Numbered from the stretch's first letter, positions 35,359 to 47,008 are shown. The stretch: DNA of 64,000 bases from Thermoanaerobaculia bacterium (GCA_022071945.1 JAJVIN010000014.1:1-64000), one strand, 5' to 3'. Numbers and translations are program-made. The notes: generated by a model from the letters alone, not told the origin.

Positions 35359-36063
35359 TTATTTCGTTTCCGTTCCCGCCGGCGGCGTGGACGGATCAAT
35401 GAGTTTCGGTGATTCCCTGACGACCCTCTGGACCGCCTCCAGGCCGAAGAACTCGAGGATCCCCTGGACCTCGAGCTTCTTGGCGTTGCAGGTGGCGACG
35501 ACGGTCGCCTGTTCGATGGCGGATTCGTCGATGATCCCCCGGATCTTCCGGATTTCGTCCTCCAGGGCGGCGATTCGCTCGTCGGCCTGAGCCTTCAGGG
35601 CGGCGGCTTCCTGCCCCTTTCCCTTCTGGTACGAGTCGAGAGCCTGGATTTGCTCGACACCGCTCTCGATGATCTTGTCGATCGGGATGCCGAAGGCCTT
35701 GAGGGAGACCTCGACGATCTGCTTCTTGACGGCCGCGTCGGCCTGGGCCGGGAGCCCCCGGACGAGGTCCGAGGCGCGCTGCCAGAGCTCCCGCTCCTGC
35801 TGGTCGACCCCGAAGGCCTCGAAGACCTTGACGAAATCGACGCCCCCCACCGCCGAAGGCAGGTCCTTGATCGGGACAACCGCGGGCGCCGCTGGCGCCG
35901 CGGGGGCGGGGTCGGAAACGCTCGGAGCCGCGGGGGACGGATCGGACTTGGCGCTCCGGATCTCCGCCAGGACGTCCTCGTCGATGCCCGGCGCGGCCGC
36001 GGTCTCTTCCTTGACGACGAACCAGCCCAGAACCGACTGGCCCCAGTTCTTCTTATCGCTCAT
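35359..36063 (-). CDS. Unknown protein heading the PspA-AAA-ABC operon
   Basis: This 234-residue protein has no signal peptide. It starts with a short aromatic segment (WGQSVLGWFVVKEE). An Ala/Pro-rich linker (about 43-65) and a helical domain follow (VDFVKVFEAFGVDQQERELW, VKKQIVEVSLKAFGIPIDKI). A coiled coil (EAAALKAQADERIAALEDEI) leads to FFGLEAVQRVVRESP. I recognise no family. AAGGTG precedes ATG 36063. It is 39 bases upstream of pspA, so it probably binds PspA or the AAA ATPase as an adaptor. The helical make-up supports a protein-binding role, but nothing shows one directly. Confidence 0.78.
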   Translation of the reverse strand: MSDKKNWGQSVLGWFVVKEETAAAPGIDEDVLAEIRSAKSDPSPAAPSVSDPAPAAPAAPAVVPIKDLPSAVGGVDFVKVFEAFGVDQQERELWQRASDLVRGLPAQADAAVKKQIVEVSLKAFGIPIDKIIESGVEQIQALDSYQKGKGQEAAALKAQADERIAALEDEIRKIRGIIDESAIEQATVVATCNAKKLEVQGILEFFGLEAVQRVVRESPKLIDPSTPPAGTETK

Positions 36064-36090
36064 GGCGCACCTTATCGGGGTCGAAGTCTA

Positions 36091-37431
36091 TCAACTCGGT
36101 GCTCCGATTCGGCCGTCAGATAGGTCCGAGAGGATGGTTTCCGCTGCTTGACGCCCCATCTTGACCGCATAGTTCTGGCCGCGGTCCTCCGGGTAGATCT
36201 GGGCCATCGACGCCGAGTAGAGGCCCGAAAGCTCCGTCCGCACCTCGGGGAGCGTCTCCGAGTAGCGGGCCGGGATGATGGGCTGGGCGTACTCGGCCCG
36301 GAAGAGATGCTTTTCGAGGACCTTCGCCTGAGCGAGCGCGGGCATCATCTTTTCCAGCGCGGGGAGGTAGATCTGCCACAGGTCGGAATCCCGCATCGTC
36401 CACTTCGGGTCGTCCGGCAGGACATAGTTCGAGATGTAGATGACGTGGTGCCCGCCGTACCGCTCCCTCGGGATGTAGTTCGTGTGCTCGATGACGCCGC
36501 CAAACGGCATCTGGGTATCTCCGACGTTCGTCCAGTAGTACTTGGAGAGAGACCGGTCGAGGATCAGGACGGGACACAGGGCGTGCGTATAGCGCACCTT
36601 CCTCCAGCGGTCCCGGAGCGCATCCGGAAGGTCGGGTACCAGGTTGAGGAACTCGGGGATCGCCACGGTCGACAAGACGAGATCGAACGTCTCGCTGCCC
36701 CCCTTGGCCGTCACCTCGTAGCCCCCCGCGGCCCTTCTCACGAGCTTGACCGGCCGGGTGGGCCGAAACTCGCCGCCCCGCTCGCCGAGGCGCTTCAAGA
36801 GGGCGTCGACGGCCCGGCCAAACGATCCCTTCATGTAACCGAGGCGCTCGCCCAGGCCCGTCTCGTCCCTCGAGCGGGTCCTCAGAGCGATCTTGCCCCA
36901 GAGCCAGACGAGCCCGATTTCTTCCCAGTGGCGTCCGTACTTCTGCCGCAGAAGAGGTCCCCAGACCTCTGCCAGGGCCCGGCCATACCCGTTCTTCCGG
37001 AACCAGTCGACGGCGGTCTCCGCCTCGAGCGGCTGCCACCTGGGGTTGTGGCGGAGGGCCAGGGTCGAGAGGACGAACTCCAGACGGCCCCTCACTCCGA
37101 GCGGGTGGAACTTCAGGAGAGAGAACGGTGTCCCGAAGTCCCACAGGCGGCCGTGCGAATAGAAACCCATCTTCGACGGGAGCCACTCCAAGGCGTCGCC
37201 AAGGCCGAGATCCCGGGCGAGGGAGACGTAGTCCCGGTCGGAAGTGAAGAGGTGGTGGTAGAAGCACTCGAGGGGTTCGCCGCCAACCTTGAAGGTCCCG
37301 ACGAGGCCGCCCGCCTCGGGATAGCGCTCGTAGACGACGGCCTTCTGACCGGCGGCCGCCAGCCGGTCGGCGGCGACGAGCCCAGTCAATCCGCCCCCGA
37401 TGATGGCAATGCGTCGGGCGTTGTCTGGCAT
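36091..37431 (-). CDS. FAD-dependent amine-oxidase-type oxidoreductase
   Basis: This 446-residue protein opens with the dinucleotide-binding motif RIAIIGGGLTGLVAADRLAA and AVVYERYPEAGGLVGTF, typical of protoporphyrinogen-oxidase/phytoene-desaturase-like flavoproteins. The C-terminus has the second FAD contact (GLYSASMAQIYPEDRGQNYA). In many polysaccharide or lipid loci such proteins are annotated only as NAD(P)/FAD-dependent oxidoreductases; the substrate is not clear. ATG 37431 is chosen over an upstream start that would add nine residues. It ends 27 bases before the 234-aa gene of the PspA block in the same direction and is divergent from a desaturase. Confidence 0.88.
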   Translation of the reverse strand: MPDNARRIAIIGGGLTGLVAADRLAAAGQKAVVYERYPEAGGLVGTFKVGGEPLECFYHHLFTSDRDYVSLARDLGLGDALEWLPSKMGFYSHGRLWDFGTPFSLLKFHPLGVRGRLEFVLSTLALRHNPRWQPLEAETAVDWFRKNGYGRALAEVWGPLLRQKYGRHWEEIGLVWLWGKIALRTRSRDETGLGERLGYMKGSFGRAVDALLKRLGERGGEFRPTRPVKLVRRAAGGYEVTAKGGSETFDLVLSTVAIPEFLNLVPDLPDALRDRWRKVRYTHALCPVLILDRSLSKYYWTNVGDTQMPFGGVIEHTNYIPRERYGGHHVIYISNYVLPDDPKWTMRDSDLWQIYLPALEKMMPALAQAKVLEKHLFRAEYAQPIIPARYSETLPEVRTELSGLYSASMAQIYPEDRGQNYAVKMGRQAAETILSDLSDGRIGAPS

Positions 37432-37490
37432 GGACGTTGACCCCTCGAAGGATCGCACGGCCCGGGCGTGCCGGGACGTTCTATAAGATC

Positions 37491-37519
37491 AGATCCGGCG
37501 ATCCGGCTCGTTCGGATCT
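37491..37519. promoter_or_regulatory. Inverted repeat AGATCCG/CGGATCT before the desaturase
   Basis: AGATCCG (37491-37497) and CGGATCT (37513-37519) are exact inverted copies 15 bases apart, directly before ATG 37521. GATCCGG is repeated again in between. In the 89-base divergent region it could be an operator, or a leader hairpin hiding the desaturase start. No ribosome site is evident for 37521. Confidence 0.25.
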
Positions 37520-37520
37520 T

Positions 37521-38522
37521 ATGGGAATGAAGCAGGGTTTCTACACGAAGTCGATCGGCGACCTGAAGCGGAGGCTTTCTTCCGCCATTCCGCGCGAGGA
37601 GCTGAAGTCGCTCCACAGGAGGGTCGCTTTCCGGCACTTCGCCGTGACGGCGCGGCAGGCTGCCCTTTTCTCGCTGGCCTTCTGGGCGGGCTGGAGGTAC
37701 CCCGAGCTCTGGGTCCGGATTCCCGTGGCGCTCGTCTTGGGATTCATCGTGTTCGACTTCACGGTGCTCCTCCACGAGGTCGTTCACCGCGCGGTCTTCG
37801 CGAAGGACAGGCCCGCGCTCACCCGCCTTCTGGGGCTCGCCTACGCGCTTCCTTCCGGAATCTCGGCCACCCAGTTCACCCGCTGGCACCTCGATCACCA
37901 CGCCGAGCTCGGGTCGTTCACGGATGACCCGAAGCGGGCGCACCTCTCGCCGAAGAGGAATGCCCGCTGGTTCAAGCTCCTGTATGCGACACCCGCCCTC
38001 TTCCCGATCTACTTCCGGGCCGCCCGCAAGGAGACGGCAACCTACCCCGCGGATATCCAGAAGGTCATCGCCAGGGAGCGTCTGGCGGCGATCGCCTTTC
38101 ATCTCGCCATCGCTTCCTCGATCGGCTTTCTCGGCGGCCTCGAACGGCTGCTCTGGCTCTACGTCATCCCTGTCTTTCTCGTCTTTCCCCCGGCGTTCAC
38201 GCTGAACCGCCTCGGGCAGCACTACGACGTGGTTTCGGAAGAGCCGGCGAAGTGGTCGACGCGCCTCGTGCCGTCCCGGCTGTGGGGTTTCATCTACCTC
38301 AACTCGAACTATCACCTCGAGCACCACTACTTCCCGGGCGTTCCGTTCTACCGCCTTCCGGCTCTGGCCCGGGCCTTGGCCGGGTTCTACGAGAAGGAGG
38401 GGATTTCTCCCCGCACGTACCGCGGGCTCCTCTTCGACTGGTTCGTGAGGAACCGGAAGCCCCACACCGATTGGAGGCTGGCCCCGGCCGGGGCTCCGCC
38501 GCCCGCCCGGAAAACTGGCTAG
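37521..38522 (+). CDS. Membrane fatty acid desaturase
   Basis: This 333-residue integral membrane di-iron enzyme has the three His boxes: LLHEVVHRAVF, RWHLDHHAELG and YHLEHHYFPGVP (HxxxH, HxxHH and HxxHH). Membrane segments are clear in QAALFSLAFWAGW, IPVALVLGFIVFDFT and LWLYVIPVFLVFPPAF. It would introduce double bonds in acyl chains or carry out a related hydroxylation. ATG 37521 is chosen; an in-frame ATG at 37527 is equally possible. It is divergent from the FAD oxidoreductase, and the regulator gene follows 14 bases later. Confidence 0.92.
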   Translation: MGMKQGFYTKSIGDLKRRLSSAIPREELKSLHRRVAFRHFAVTARQAALFSLAFWAGWRYPELWVRIPVALVLGFIVFDFTVLLHEVVHRAVFAKDRPALTRLLGLAYALPSGISATQFTRWHLDHHAELGSFTDDPKRAHLSPKRNARWFKLLYATPALFPIYFRAARKETATYPADIQKVIARERLAAIAFHLAIASSIGFLGGLERLLWLYVIPVFLVFPPAFTLNRLGQHYDVVSEEPAKWSTRLVPSRLWGFIYLNSNYHLEHHYFPGVPFYRLPALARALAGFYEKEGISPRTYRGLLFDWFVRNRKPHTDWRLAPAGAPPPARKTG

Positions 38523-38536
38523 AATGGCGCCAACAA

Positions 38537-39991
<1,455 letters not shown>

Positions 39992-40067
39992 ACGATCTGC
40001 TACCCTAGGCGCCCCAAAGGGCTCAGGGCGAGGCACCCTCCCCGCGTAAATCTCTGGAGACATCGAC

Positions 40068-42197
40068 ATGACCACGGAAACTGCGGTCGCGGCTCCCGTC
40101 TCTCACCATGGCCTCGGCCATGACGATCTCGTCCGGGCGTACCGGATCATGTACCTCTCCCGCCGGATCGACGACAAGGAGATCCAGCTCAAGAGGCAGA
40201 ACAAGATCTACTTCCAGATCAGCGGCGCCGGGCACGAGGCCGCCCAGACGGCCCTCGGATTCAACTTGAAGTCCGGGACGGACTGGCTCTATCTCTACTA
40301 CAGGGATCGCGCCCTATGCCTGAGCGTGGGTATGACGGCCCAGGACATGCTCCTCGATGCCGTCGGCGCGAGCGCCGGTCCCTCTTCCTCTGGCCGGCAA
40401 ATGCCGTCCCACTGGGGTTCCCGGAAGCTGAACATCTTCACGACCTCGTCGACCACGGGCTCGCAGTGTCTGCCGGGCGCCGGAGGGGCGGAGGCTGGCC
40501 GGTTTCTGGCACGGCCTCAGTCCAGGGGGCTCCTCGAGAAGACGTCCCGCTTCACCCACGACGAGGTCAGCGTCGTCACCATCGGCGACGGCGCAACCTC
40601 GGAGGGCGAGTTCTGGGAGGCCCTCAACTACGCCGCTACGGCAAAGCTCCCGGTCCTCTTCCTCGTCGAGGACAACGGCTACGCGATCTCGGTTCCTGTC
40701 GAAATCAACACACCGGGAGGCTCGATCTCGAAGCTGGTCCGGGCGTATCCCGGCCTCTTTTCTCTCGAGATCGATGGATGCGACTTCCTGGCGTCCTACG
40801 ACGCCTTCCGCTACGCGGTGAGGTACTGCCGCGAAAGGAAGGGTCCGGCGCTCGTTCACGCGCACGTCGTGAGGCCCTACTCGCACTCCCTTTCGGACGA
40901 CGAGAAGCTGTACAAGCCCGAGACCGAGCGAAGGCGCGAGCTCGAGCGGGACCCGGTCCAAACGTTCGCCGCGTACCTCGTCGCCAACGGCATCCTCTCG
41001 TCCGAACAGCTCGACGCTCTCAAGGCCGAGGTCGATGCCGAGGTGGCCGAGGCGGCCGAGATCGCCCTGAAGGCCCGTCAGCCGGTCGATGTCGACGCTC
41101 ACGTCTTCTCGCCAGACGTCGATCCCCTCTCGGCGGAATTCGATACCGAAGCCTTTCCCGAGTATCAGGGCAACCCGACGACGATGGTCGACCTCATCAA
41201 CGCGGCCCTGAAAGACGAGATGGAAAGAGACGGCCGGATCGCCGTCTGGGGCGAGGACGTCGCCGACGCCTCGCGGGAGCAGGTCCTTGCGGAGTGCAAG
41301 GGCAAGGGCGGCGTCTTCAAGGTGACGGCCGGCCTGCAGAAGGCCTATGGGTCGGACCGCGTCTTCAACTCGCCGCTCGCCGAGGCCGGGATCATCGGCC
41401 GGGCCATCGGCTGGGCCGCGCGCGGACTCAAGCCCGTCGTGGAGATCCAGTTCTTCGACTACATCTGGCCGGCGATGCAGCAGCTGCGCGACGAGCTCGC
41501 CACGACGCGCTGGCGCTCGGGCGGGACCTTCAAGTCGCCCGTCGTCGTCAGGGTCGCGACCGGGGGCTACCTCACCGGCGGGGGGCCGTACCACTCGCAG
41601 TCGGGAGAGGTGACGTTCACCCACATCCCGGGGCTCAGGGTTGTGATGCCCGCGACCGCCGAGGATGCAAACGGGCTCCTCCGGACGGCCATCCGCTGCG
41701 ATGACCCCGTCCTCTTTCTCGAGCACAAGCACCTCTACCGCCAGACCCACAACAAGGGGCGCTACCCGGGCAAGAACTTCATGATCCCGTTCGGGAAGGC
41801 AAAGGTCGTCAGGCCGGGTACCGACGCCACGGTGGTCACTTACGGCGCCACCGTCTTCAGAAGCCTCGTGGCCGCCCGCACGATCTCCGAGACGCTGGAG
41901 AAGGAAGTCGAGGTCATCGACCTGCGCTCGCTCGCCCCCTACGACTGGGCCGCCATCGAGAAGAGCGTCTCGAGGACGAACCGGCTGATCGTCGTCCACG
42001 AGGACTGGATCACCCACGGGTTCGGCGCGGAAATCGCGGCGCGGGCCGCCGAGGAGCTCTTCGAGTTCCTGGACGCTCCGGTGAAGCGCGTCGGCGCCCG
42101 TGACGTCTTCTGCGGCTACGCCCCCACTCTCGAGGACCTCACCCTGCCGCAGAGTGACGACATCGCCAAGGCGATCTCGCAGGTTCTGAAGTACTGA
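40068..42197 (+). CDS. 2-oxoacid (branched-chain) dehydrogenase E1, fused alpha and beta subunits
   Basis: This 709-residue thiamine-diphosphate enzyme carries both E1 subunits in one chain. The alpha half (about 15-360) has [20 protein letters not shown] and the ThDP motif [20 protein letters not shown]. The beta half (about 372-709) begins [19 protein letters not shown] and includes [20 protein letters not shown] and [16 protein letters not shown]. It most resembles branched-chain 2-oxoisovalerate E1, feeding branched-chain acyl-CoA synthesis. Fused forms are known in several phyla. The E2 and E3 partners are not in the window. ATG 40068 lies 76 bases after the regulator stop. Confidence 0.93.
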   Translation: MTTETAVAAPVSHHGLGHDDLVRAYRIMYLSRRIDDKEIQLKRQNKIYFQISGAGHEAAQTALGFNLKSGTDWLYLYYRDRALCLSVGMTAQDMLLDAVGASAGPSSSGRQMPSHWGSRKLNIFTTSSTTGSQCLPGAGGAEAGRFLARPQSRGLLEKTSRFTHDEVSVVTIGDGATSEGEFWEALNYAATAKLPVLFLVEDNGYAISVPVEINTPGGSISKLVRAYPGLFSLEIDGCDFLASYDAFRYAVRYCRERKGPALVHAHVVRPYSHSLSDDEKLYKPETERRRELERDPVQTFAAYLVANGILSSEQLDALKAEVDAEVAEAAEIALKARQPVDVDAHVFSPDVDPLSAEFDTEAFPEYQGNPTTMVDLINAALKDEMERDGRIAVWGEDVADASREQVLAECKGKGGVFKVTAGLQKAYGSDRVFNSPLAEAGIIGRAIGWAARGLKPVVEIQFFDYIWPAMQQLRDELATTRWRSGGTFKSPVVVRVATGGYLTGGGPYHSQSGEVTFTHIPGLRVVMPATAEDANGLLRTAIRCDDPVLFLEHKHLYRQTHNKGRYPGKNFMIPFGKAKVVRPGTDATVVTYGATVFRSLVAARTISETLEKEVEVIDLRSLAPYDWAAIEKSVSRTNRLIVVHEDWITHGFGAEIAARAAEELFEFLDAPVKRVGARDVFCGYAPTLEDLTLPQSDDIAKAISQVLKY

Positions 42198-42253
42198 CGG
42201 CAGGGCTGCGATCGAACGGCAGCCCCGGTCTCTCCTCCCGGGAGAGCCGGCCT

Positions 42254-42381
42254 CCCTCGCCCCGCCGCAGCGGGGAGAGGGTGGGCCGGGGGCCCGGGTG
42301 AGGGGTCTCCCTAAAAGCCGTGGAAGGAGAGCTGGTTCGTTCCGTCCAGGCCTGAATGTGCCTTCTCCCTGGCGGAGAAGG
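42254..42381. repeat. REP-like palindromic elements after the E1 gene
   Basis: CCCTCGCCCC (42254-42263) and GGGGAGAGGG (42272-42281) form a 10-bp stem with one mismatch around GCCGCAG. They are followed by GGGCCGGGGGCCCGGGTGAGGGG. A second perfect 8-bp stem, CCTTCTCC/GGAGAAGG, lies at 42361-42381. This wording (CCCTC...CCGC..CGG..GAGGG, GGGTGAGGGG) is that of interspersed repeats common in GC-rich genomes. They fill most of the 246-base gap between the E1 stop and the next gene and may act as transcript ends. No T-run follows. Confidence 0.45.
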
Positions 42382-42443
42382 ACAACAGAGGCGGCCCCGC
42401 ACGACTCGCCCTCTTCCAGCTCGATCGGCCTCACAATCTCCCC

Positions 42444-43388
42444 ATGGACGCGAAGAAGCGCGCCGCCCTCGCCACGGCCTCTCTCGCCGTGGCCGGGGCG
42501 TTTTCCCTGATCCTCGGCCTGTTCGTTGCCGATCCCTTCGCCACGATCGAGACGGTCCAGGCTCTCCGCCTCCGAAGGCTGGGCGCTCGCCAGGAGTTCT
42601 TCCGCGCTCCAGACGGGACCCAACTCCGAACTTGGGCCGTGGGCTCCTCCTCCTCCCGCGTTCCCGTGGTCCTGCTCCATGGTCTCGGCGCCGCGGGCGA
42701 CTACTGGACCGGCCTCGTTCCGGATCTGAACCGGTCCGGGCGGAGTGCCTTTCTCCCTGATGCCCCTGGCTCGGGGGGAAGCGAAAGGCCCCGGGATCCC
42801 TCCGGGTACGGGGTGGCCAACCGGGTTGCCGCCGTCTCGGCCCTCGTCGAGGCGATGGGGTTTGAAGAGATCGACCTCGTCGGCCACTCCCTCGGAGGCT
42901 GGACGGCCGCCCGCTTCGCCATCGAGAACCCCCGACGCGTCCGGAAGCTCGTTCTCGTCGATGCCGGGGGAATGAACCCGCCGCCGGCGCCGTCAGCCGA
43001 GGCGTTGGAGCGCGCGAAGCTCTCGCCGGACACCCGGGCAGGCGGGCGCGCCCTCATCGACCTCCTCTTCTTTCGAAAGCCTTTCCCGGTGAACGGCTTT
43101 CTCGCCGATGCCTTCGCCCGGCACTACCGCTCCGAGAACGTGACGGGGACTCTCGACGCTCTGCGGCCAGAGGATTGGCTTCTGGCGGACCTCCCGAAGC
43201 TCCCCAGCGGCACGGTCGTCATCTGGGGAGAAAAGGAGACCCTCTTTCCGATCGACGAGGTCCGGCCCGTCGTCTCACGGATCCCTGGGGTCCGGTTCCT
43301 CGTGATCACGGGGGTCGGCCACGATGGTCCGCTCGAGGCAACGAAGGTGTTCAACGCCGCGCTCCTCGACGTGCTTGGCGGCTCGTAG
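42444..43388 (+). CDS. Membrane-anchored alpha/beta hydrolase
   Basis: This 314-residue protein has an N-terminal signal anchor (LATASLAVAGAFSLILGLFV) and then a standard hydrolase fold. The oxyanion strand is VPVVLLHGLGAAGDYW, the nucleophile elbow is LVGHSLGGWTAARF, the acid candidate lies in the VVIWGEKETLFPIDE segment, and the His is in VITGVGHDGPLE. The acid reads GEKETLFP where GExDxxxP is usual, so Glu may replace Asp. Substrate unknown; esterase, haloalkane-dehalogenase-like or C-C hydrolase activity are all possible. Confidence 0.87.
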   Translation: MDAKKRAALATASLAVAGAFSLILGLFVADPFATIETVQALRLRRLGARQEFFRAPDGTQLRTWAVGSSSSRVPVVLLHGLGAAGDYWTGLVPDLNRSGRSAFLPDAPGSGGSERPRDPSGYGVANRVAAVSALVEAMGFEEIDLVGHSLGGWTAARFAIENPRRVRKLVLVDAGGMNPPPAPSAEALERAKLSPDTRAGGRALIDLLFFRKPFPVNGFLADAFARHYRSENVTGTLDALRPEDWLLADLPKLPSGTVVIWGEKETLFPIDEVRPVVSRIPGVRFLVITGVGHDGPLEATKVFNAALLDVLGGS

Positions 43389-43430
43389 AACCTCGCCCGG
43401 CACTCTCGTCAGCCCCCTATACTTCAGTCC

Positions 43431-44504
43431 GTGGCGACACCCGCCTCCTCGGCCCCTCCTTCTCACACACCTCGTTTCTGGCACCGCACGTCCACCCGCA
43501 TCCTCGGCGTTGCCATCGCGTGGCTCGCGGTCATTGCGGGACTCCACTACTGGCGCAGTGTCGAGAGCCATTCCGGGAGGCTCGTGAAGATGGGACACAT
43601 GCCCGTCATCACGAATCTCGCCTGTCCGCTGCTGGACGCCGCGAGCGAGAAGGACAGGATCAGGTTTTCGGCGATCAAGTTCGGTTCGTTTGCCGAGATG
43701 GCCGAATCGCTGAAGAACGGCTCGATCGACGCGGCGTTCATCATCGCCCCTCTTCCGCTCGTCCTCAGAAGCCAGGGAGTGCCGGTCAAGATCGTTTACA
43801 TCGGCAATCGTCACGAGAGCACGCTCGTCGCCCGCAAGGACCTCGGGGTCGGGAAGGGGCAGATCGGCCTGCTCGCGGGCAAGAAAGTGGCCGTGCCGAT
43901 TCGGTTCAGCGGGCATCATCTGGCGCTCCGGCGCCTGCTGAAGATGAGTGGAATGACGCCAGACTCCATCAACATCGTCGAGATGCAGCCTCCGGACATG
44001 GCGGCGGCCCTGCAAAACGGCAACCTCGATGCCTACTTCGTCGGAGAGCCGTTCGCCGCCCGTTCGATCCAGGCCGGGAACGCAACCGTCGTCTCGTACG
44101 TGGAAGAGGTGTGGCCCCGGTTCATGTGCAACCTCACGATCGTGCGAGAGGAACTCATCCGCGACGAGCCACAGGTCGTCGCCCGTCTCGTCGAGGGCGC
44201 CATCCGGAGCGGTGAGTGGGTGAGGACGCACGAGCGGCAAGCTGCCGCGATCGCATCGCGCTACTGGGGGCATTCCCCCGAGCTGATCCTCTACGCGATG
44301 AACACTCCGCCCAGCCGGGTGAAGTTCGAGCTTGGCGTTCCCGTGAAAGACGAAGTCAGGGAGATGTTCGACGCCATGGTCGAGGCGAAGCTCCTCGATG
44401 CCTCCCACGCGAGAGTGGTTGACGAGATCGTGGACGATCACTTCGCGCGCGGAGCCCGCACGGGCAATCTGACAGGGGACGTTCGGAGCATTCTCGTCCG
44501 GTAG
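43431..44504 (+). CDS. NitT/TauT-type ABC substrate-binding protein
   Basis: This 357-residue binding protein is tethered by an N-terminal helix (ILGVAIAWLAVIAGLHYW). It then shows the NMT1/SsuA-like fold: VKMGHMPVITNLACPLLDAA, LKNGSIDAAFIIAPLPLVLR, GKKVAVPIRFSGHHLALRRL and LQNGNLDAYFVGEPFAARS. Relatives bind nitrate, sulfonates or thiamine precursors; the ligand is not evident. It is monocistronic on the plus strand. A permease and ATPase of the same transporter class lie 3.4 kb away at 47891-49568 on the other strand and could be its partners. The start is GTG 43431. Confidence 0.88.
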   Translation: MATPASSAPPSHTPRFWHRTSTRILGVAIAWLAVIAGLHYWRSVESHSGRLVKMGHMPVITNLACPLLDAASEKDRIRFSAIKFGSFAEMAESLKNGSIDAAFIIAPLPLVLRSQGVPVKIVYIGNRHESTLVARKDLGVGKGQIGLLAGKKVAVPIRFSGHHLALRRLLKMSGMTPDSINIVEMQPPDMAAALQNGNLDAYFVGEPFAARSIQAGNATVVSYVEEVWPRFMCNLTIVREELIRDEPQVVARLVEGAIRSGEWVRTHERQAAAIASRYWGHSPELILYAMNTPPSRVKFELGVPVKDEVREMFDAMVEAKLLDASHARVVDEIVDDHFARGARTGNLTGDVRSILVR

Positions 44505-44548
44505 GAACTCGCTCGGGATCGCCGGCTCGTGGGCCCCGAGGCCCGCCG

Positions 44549-45997
44549 CTACAGGAGCGGAGAGAGGAGCCGAGCCAGGCTCACTTTCAGCCGCCAGGTC
44601 TTCGGACGCTCGTACCAGTCCCGCAGGGTGATCTCCTGGCTGGATTCGAGATCCGAGAGAAACACCGATTCCATCTCGCGAGCGAATCCGTCGTCGTGAA
44701 TCAACGCTCCCGCCTCGAAGTTGTACGCGAAGCTCCGGATGTCGAGATTCGCCGATCCGACCAGGCCCCAGCTCCCGTCCACGACCATCGTCTTGGCGTG
44801 CAGGACCGAAGCGCCGTACGTGTAGATCTTGACTCCGGCCGACAGGAGCGGAGGGAAGAACGACCAGGCCGCGGCGGAGGCGAGAGCCACGTCGGATTGG
44901 CTCGGCACGAGGAGCCTCACGTCCACGCCGCGCAGGGCGCTGGTTTCCAGCGCGCGGACCGTCGCCTCGTCCGGGATGAAGTAGGGGCTCGTGAGAAAAA
45001 CGCGCTCTCTCGCGCTGGAGATCCCCGCGAAATAGGCATAGGAGCTGGCATTTCTCTTCTGATCGGGTCCGCTTGGAAGGATCGAGACGAGGGGACCGGC
45101 CGCGCAGCCCTCGTCGGCGGGACGGACCGGATCGGGCAAGAGGCGCTCTCCGGTCGCGAATGTCCAGTCTTCCGCAAAGATGCAGGCGAGGTCGTGGGCC
45201 GCGCTTCCCGCCAGGGAAAGGTGCGTGTCCCGCCACGGGCGCGAGCGTTTCTTCCTTCGGAAAAAGCCGGAGTACTCGTTGCCGACGTTCATACCTCCCG
45301 TGAACGCCTTCTCTCCGTCGATGACGAGGATCTTCCGGTGGTTCCTCAGGTGGACGGACCAGCGCCTCCTGAGCGGGTTGACCGGCAGGAACGCCTCGGA
45401 GCGCCCCCCAGCTTGCTGCAGAGCCTGCAGCCTCTTCTTGTTGATCGAGCCGGAGCCCACGGCGTCGTAGAGCAGCCGGACGTCCTTCCCGCTCCTCGCC
45501 AGCTCCGTCAGGTCCTCCAGAAAGCGCCTGCCGGTCTCGTCGTCCTCGATGATGTAGTACTCCGCCCAGACCGACTTCTTCGCGGAGAGAAGGGCCGCGT
45601 GCTTGGTTGCGAACGCCACGGTGTTGCTGGTCAGGAGCTTCACATCGTTGCAGAGCGAAGGAGGTGAATTCGTCATCCGGCTCACGAGCTCGATCACCGA
45701 GCCATTCGGCAGTGCCGGCGCTCCGTGCCGCGCGATCAGAGCCTGGAGTGTCCGGCGAACCCGGGTGGAGGAGAGCCTCTTCTTGCGGCTGGTCCGCCTG
45801 ATCGACGGATTCGCCAGGAGGAGATAGGCCATGGACCCGAGAAACGGAAACGCGAGGATCGCGAAGATCCAGGCGAGCGTCCCCGCCACGCCGCGCCGCC
45901 GCGTGACGGCCAGAAGAAGACAGAGCGTCACGAGGAGAATGTCGGCGGCTACGAGGAACCACCTCAGGTTGGGCACGGACTCGAAAAGGGCGCTCAC
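44549..45997 (-). CDS. cls: Cardiolipin synthase
   Basis: From GTG 45997 the product is 482 residues, the normal cardiolipin synthase length. Two N-terminal membrane helices (FLVAADILLVTLCLLLAV and LAWIFAILAFPFLGSMAYLL) precede two phospholipase D motifs: HLRNHRKILVIDGEKAFTGG and LHAKTMVVDGSWGLVGSANL (both HxK, with Asp). These catalyse phosphatidyl transfer between phosphatidylglycerol molecules at the inner membrane. The frame remains open upstream but that part looks noncoding. It is convergent with the binding-protein gene and divergent from the DUF547 gene. Confidence 0.93.
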   Translation of the reverse strand: MSALFESVPNLRWFLVAADILLVTLCLLLAVTRRRGVAGTLAWIFAILAFPFLGSMAYLLLANPSIRRTSRKKRLSSTRVRRTLQALIARHGAPALPNGSVIELVSRMTNSPPSLCNDVKLLTSNTVAFATKHAALLSAKKSVWAEYYIIEDDETGRRFLEDLTELARSGKDVRLLYDAVGSGSINKKRLQALQQAGGRSEAFLPVNPLRRRWSVHLRNHRKILVIDGEKAFTGGMNVGNEYSGFFRRKKRSRPWRDTHLSLAGSAAHDLACIFAEDWTFATGERLLPDPVRPADEGCAAGPLVSILPSGPDQKRNASSYAYFAGISSARERVFLTSPYFIPDEATVRALETSALRGVDVRLLVPSQSDVALASAAAWSFFPPLLSAGVKIYTYGASVLHAKTMVVDGSWGLVGSANLDIRSFAYNFEAGALIHDDGFAREMESVFLSDLESSQEITLRDWYERPKTWRLKVSLARLLSPLL

Positions 45998-46089
45998 GGT
46001 CAAGGGCTCGAGGGGCGAGAAGAGTCTAGTGGAGGCGACCTGGCGTAACCAATTCGCGCCCGAGGCATAGGTAGGGCGGGACAGCCGGC

Positions 46090-46953
<864 letters not shown>

Positions 46954-46971
46954 GGCGGGCGGCTCTCCTTC

Positions 46972-46993
46972 AGGCACCCTTTCTCTGGTGCTT
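46972..46993. terminator. Stem-loop between the convergent DUF547 and Sel1 genes
   Basis: AGGCACC and GGTGCTT form a 7-bp stem (one G-U pair) around an 8-base loop rich in pyrimidine. It sits between the stops at 46953 and 47009, so it could end transcripts from both sides. No long T-run is present. Confidence 0.35.
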
Positions 46994-47008
46994 GCCGGAA
47001 ACGGCGCC

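Noticed and set aside
40314-42887. Minus-strand frame of about 860 codons opposite the E1 gene
   Set aside because: Antisense to the fused 2-oxoacid dehydrogenase, which has clear motifs throughout.
43275-45962. Minus-strand frame of about 895 codons
   Set aside because: It covers the opposite strand of the binding protein and another frame of cardiolipin synthase; both of those have diagnostic motifs.
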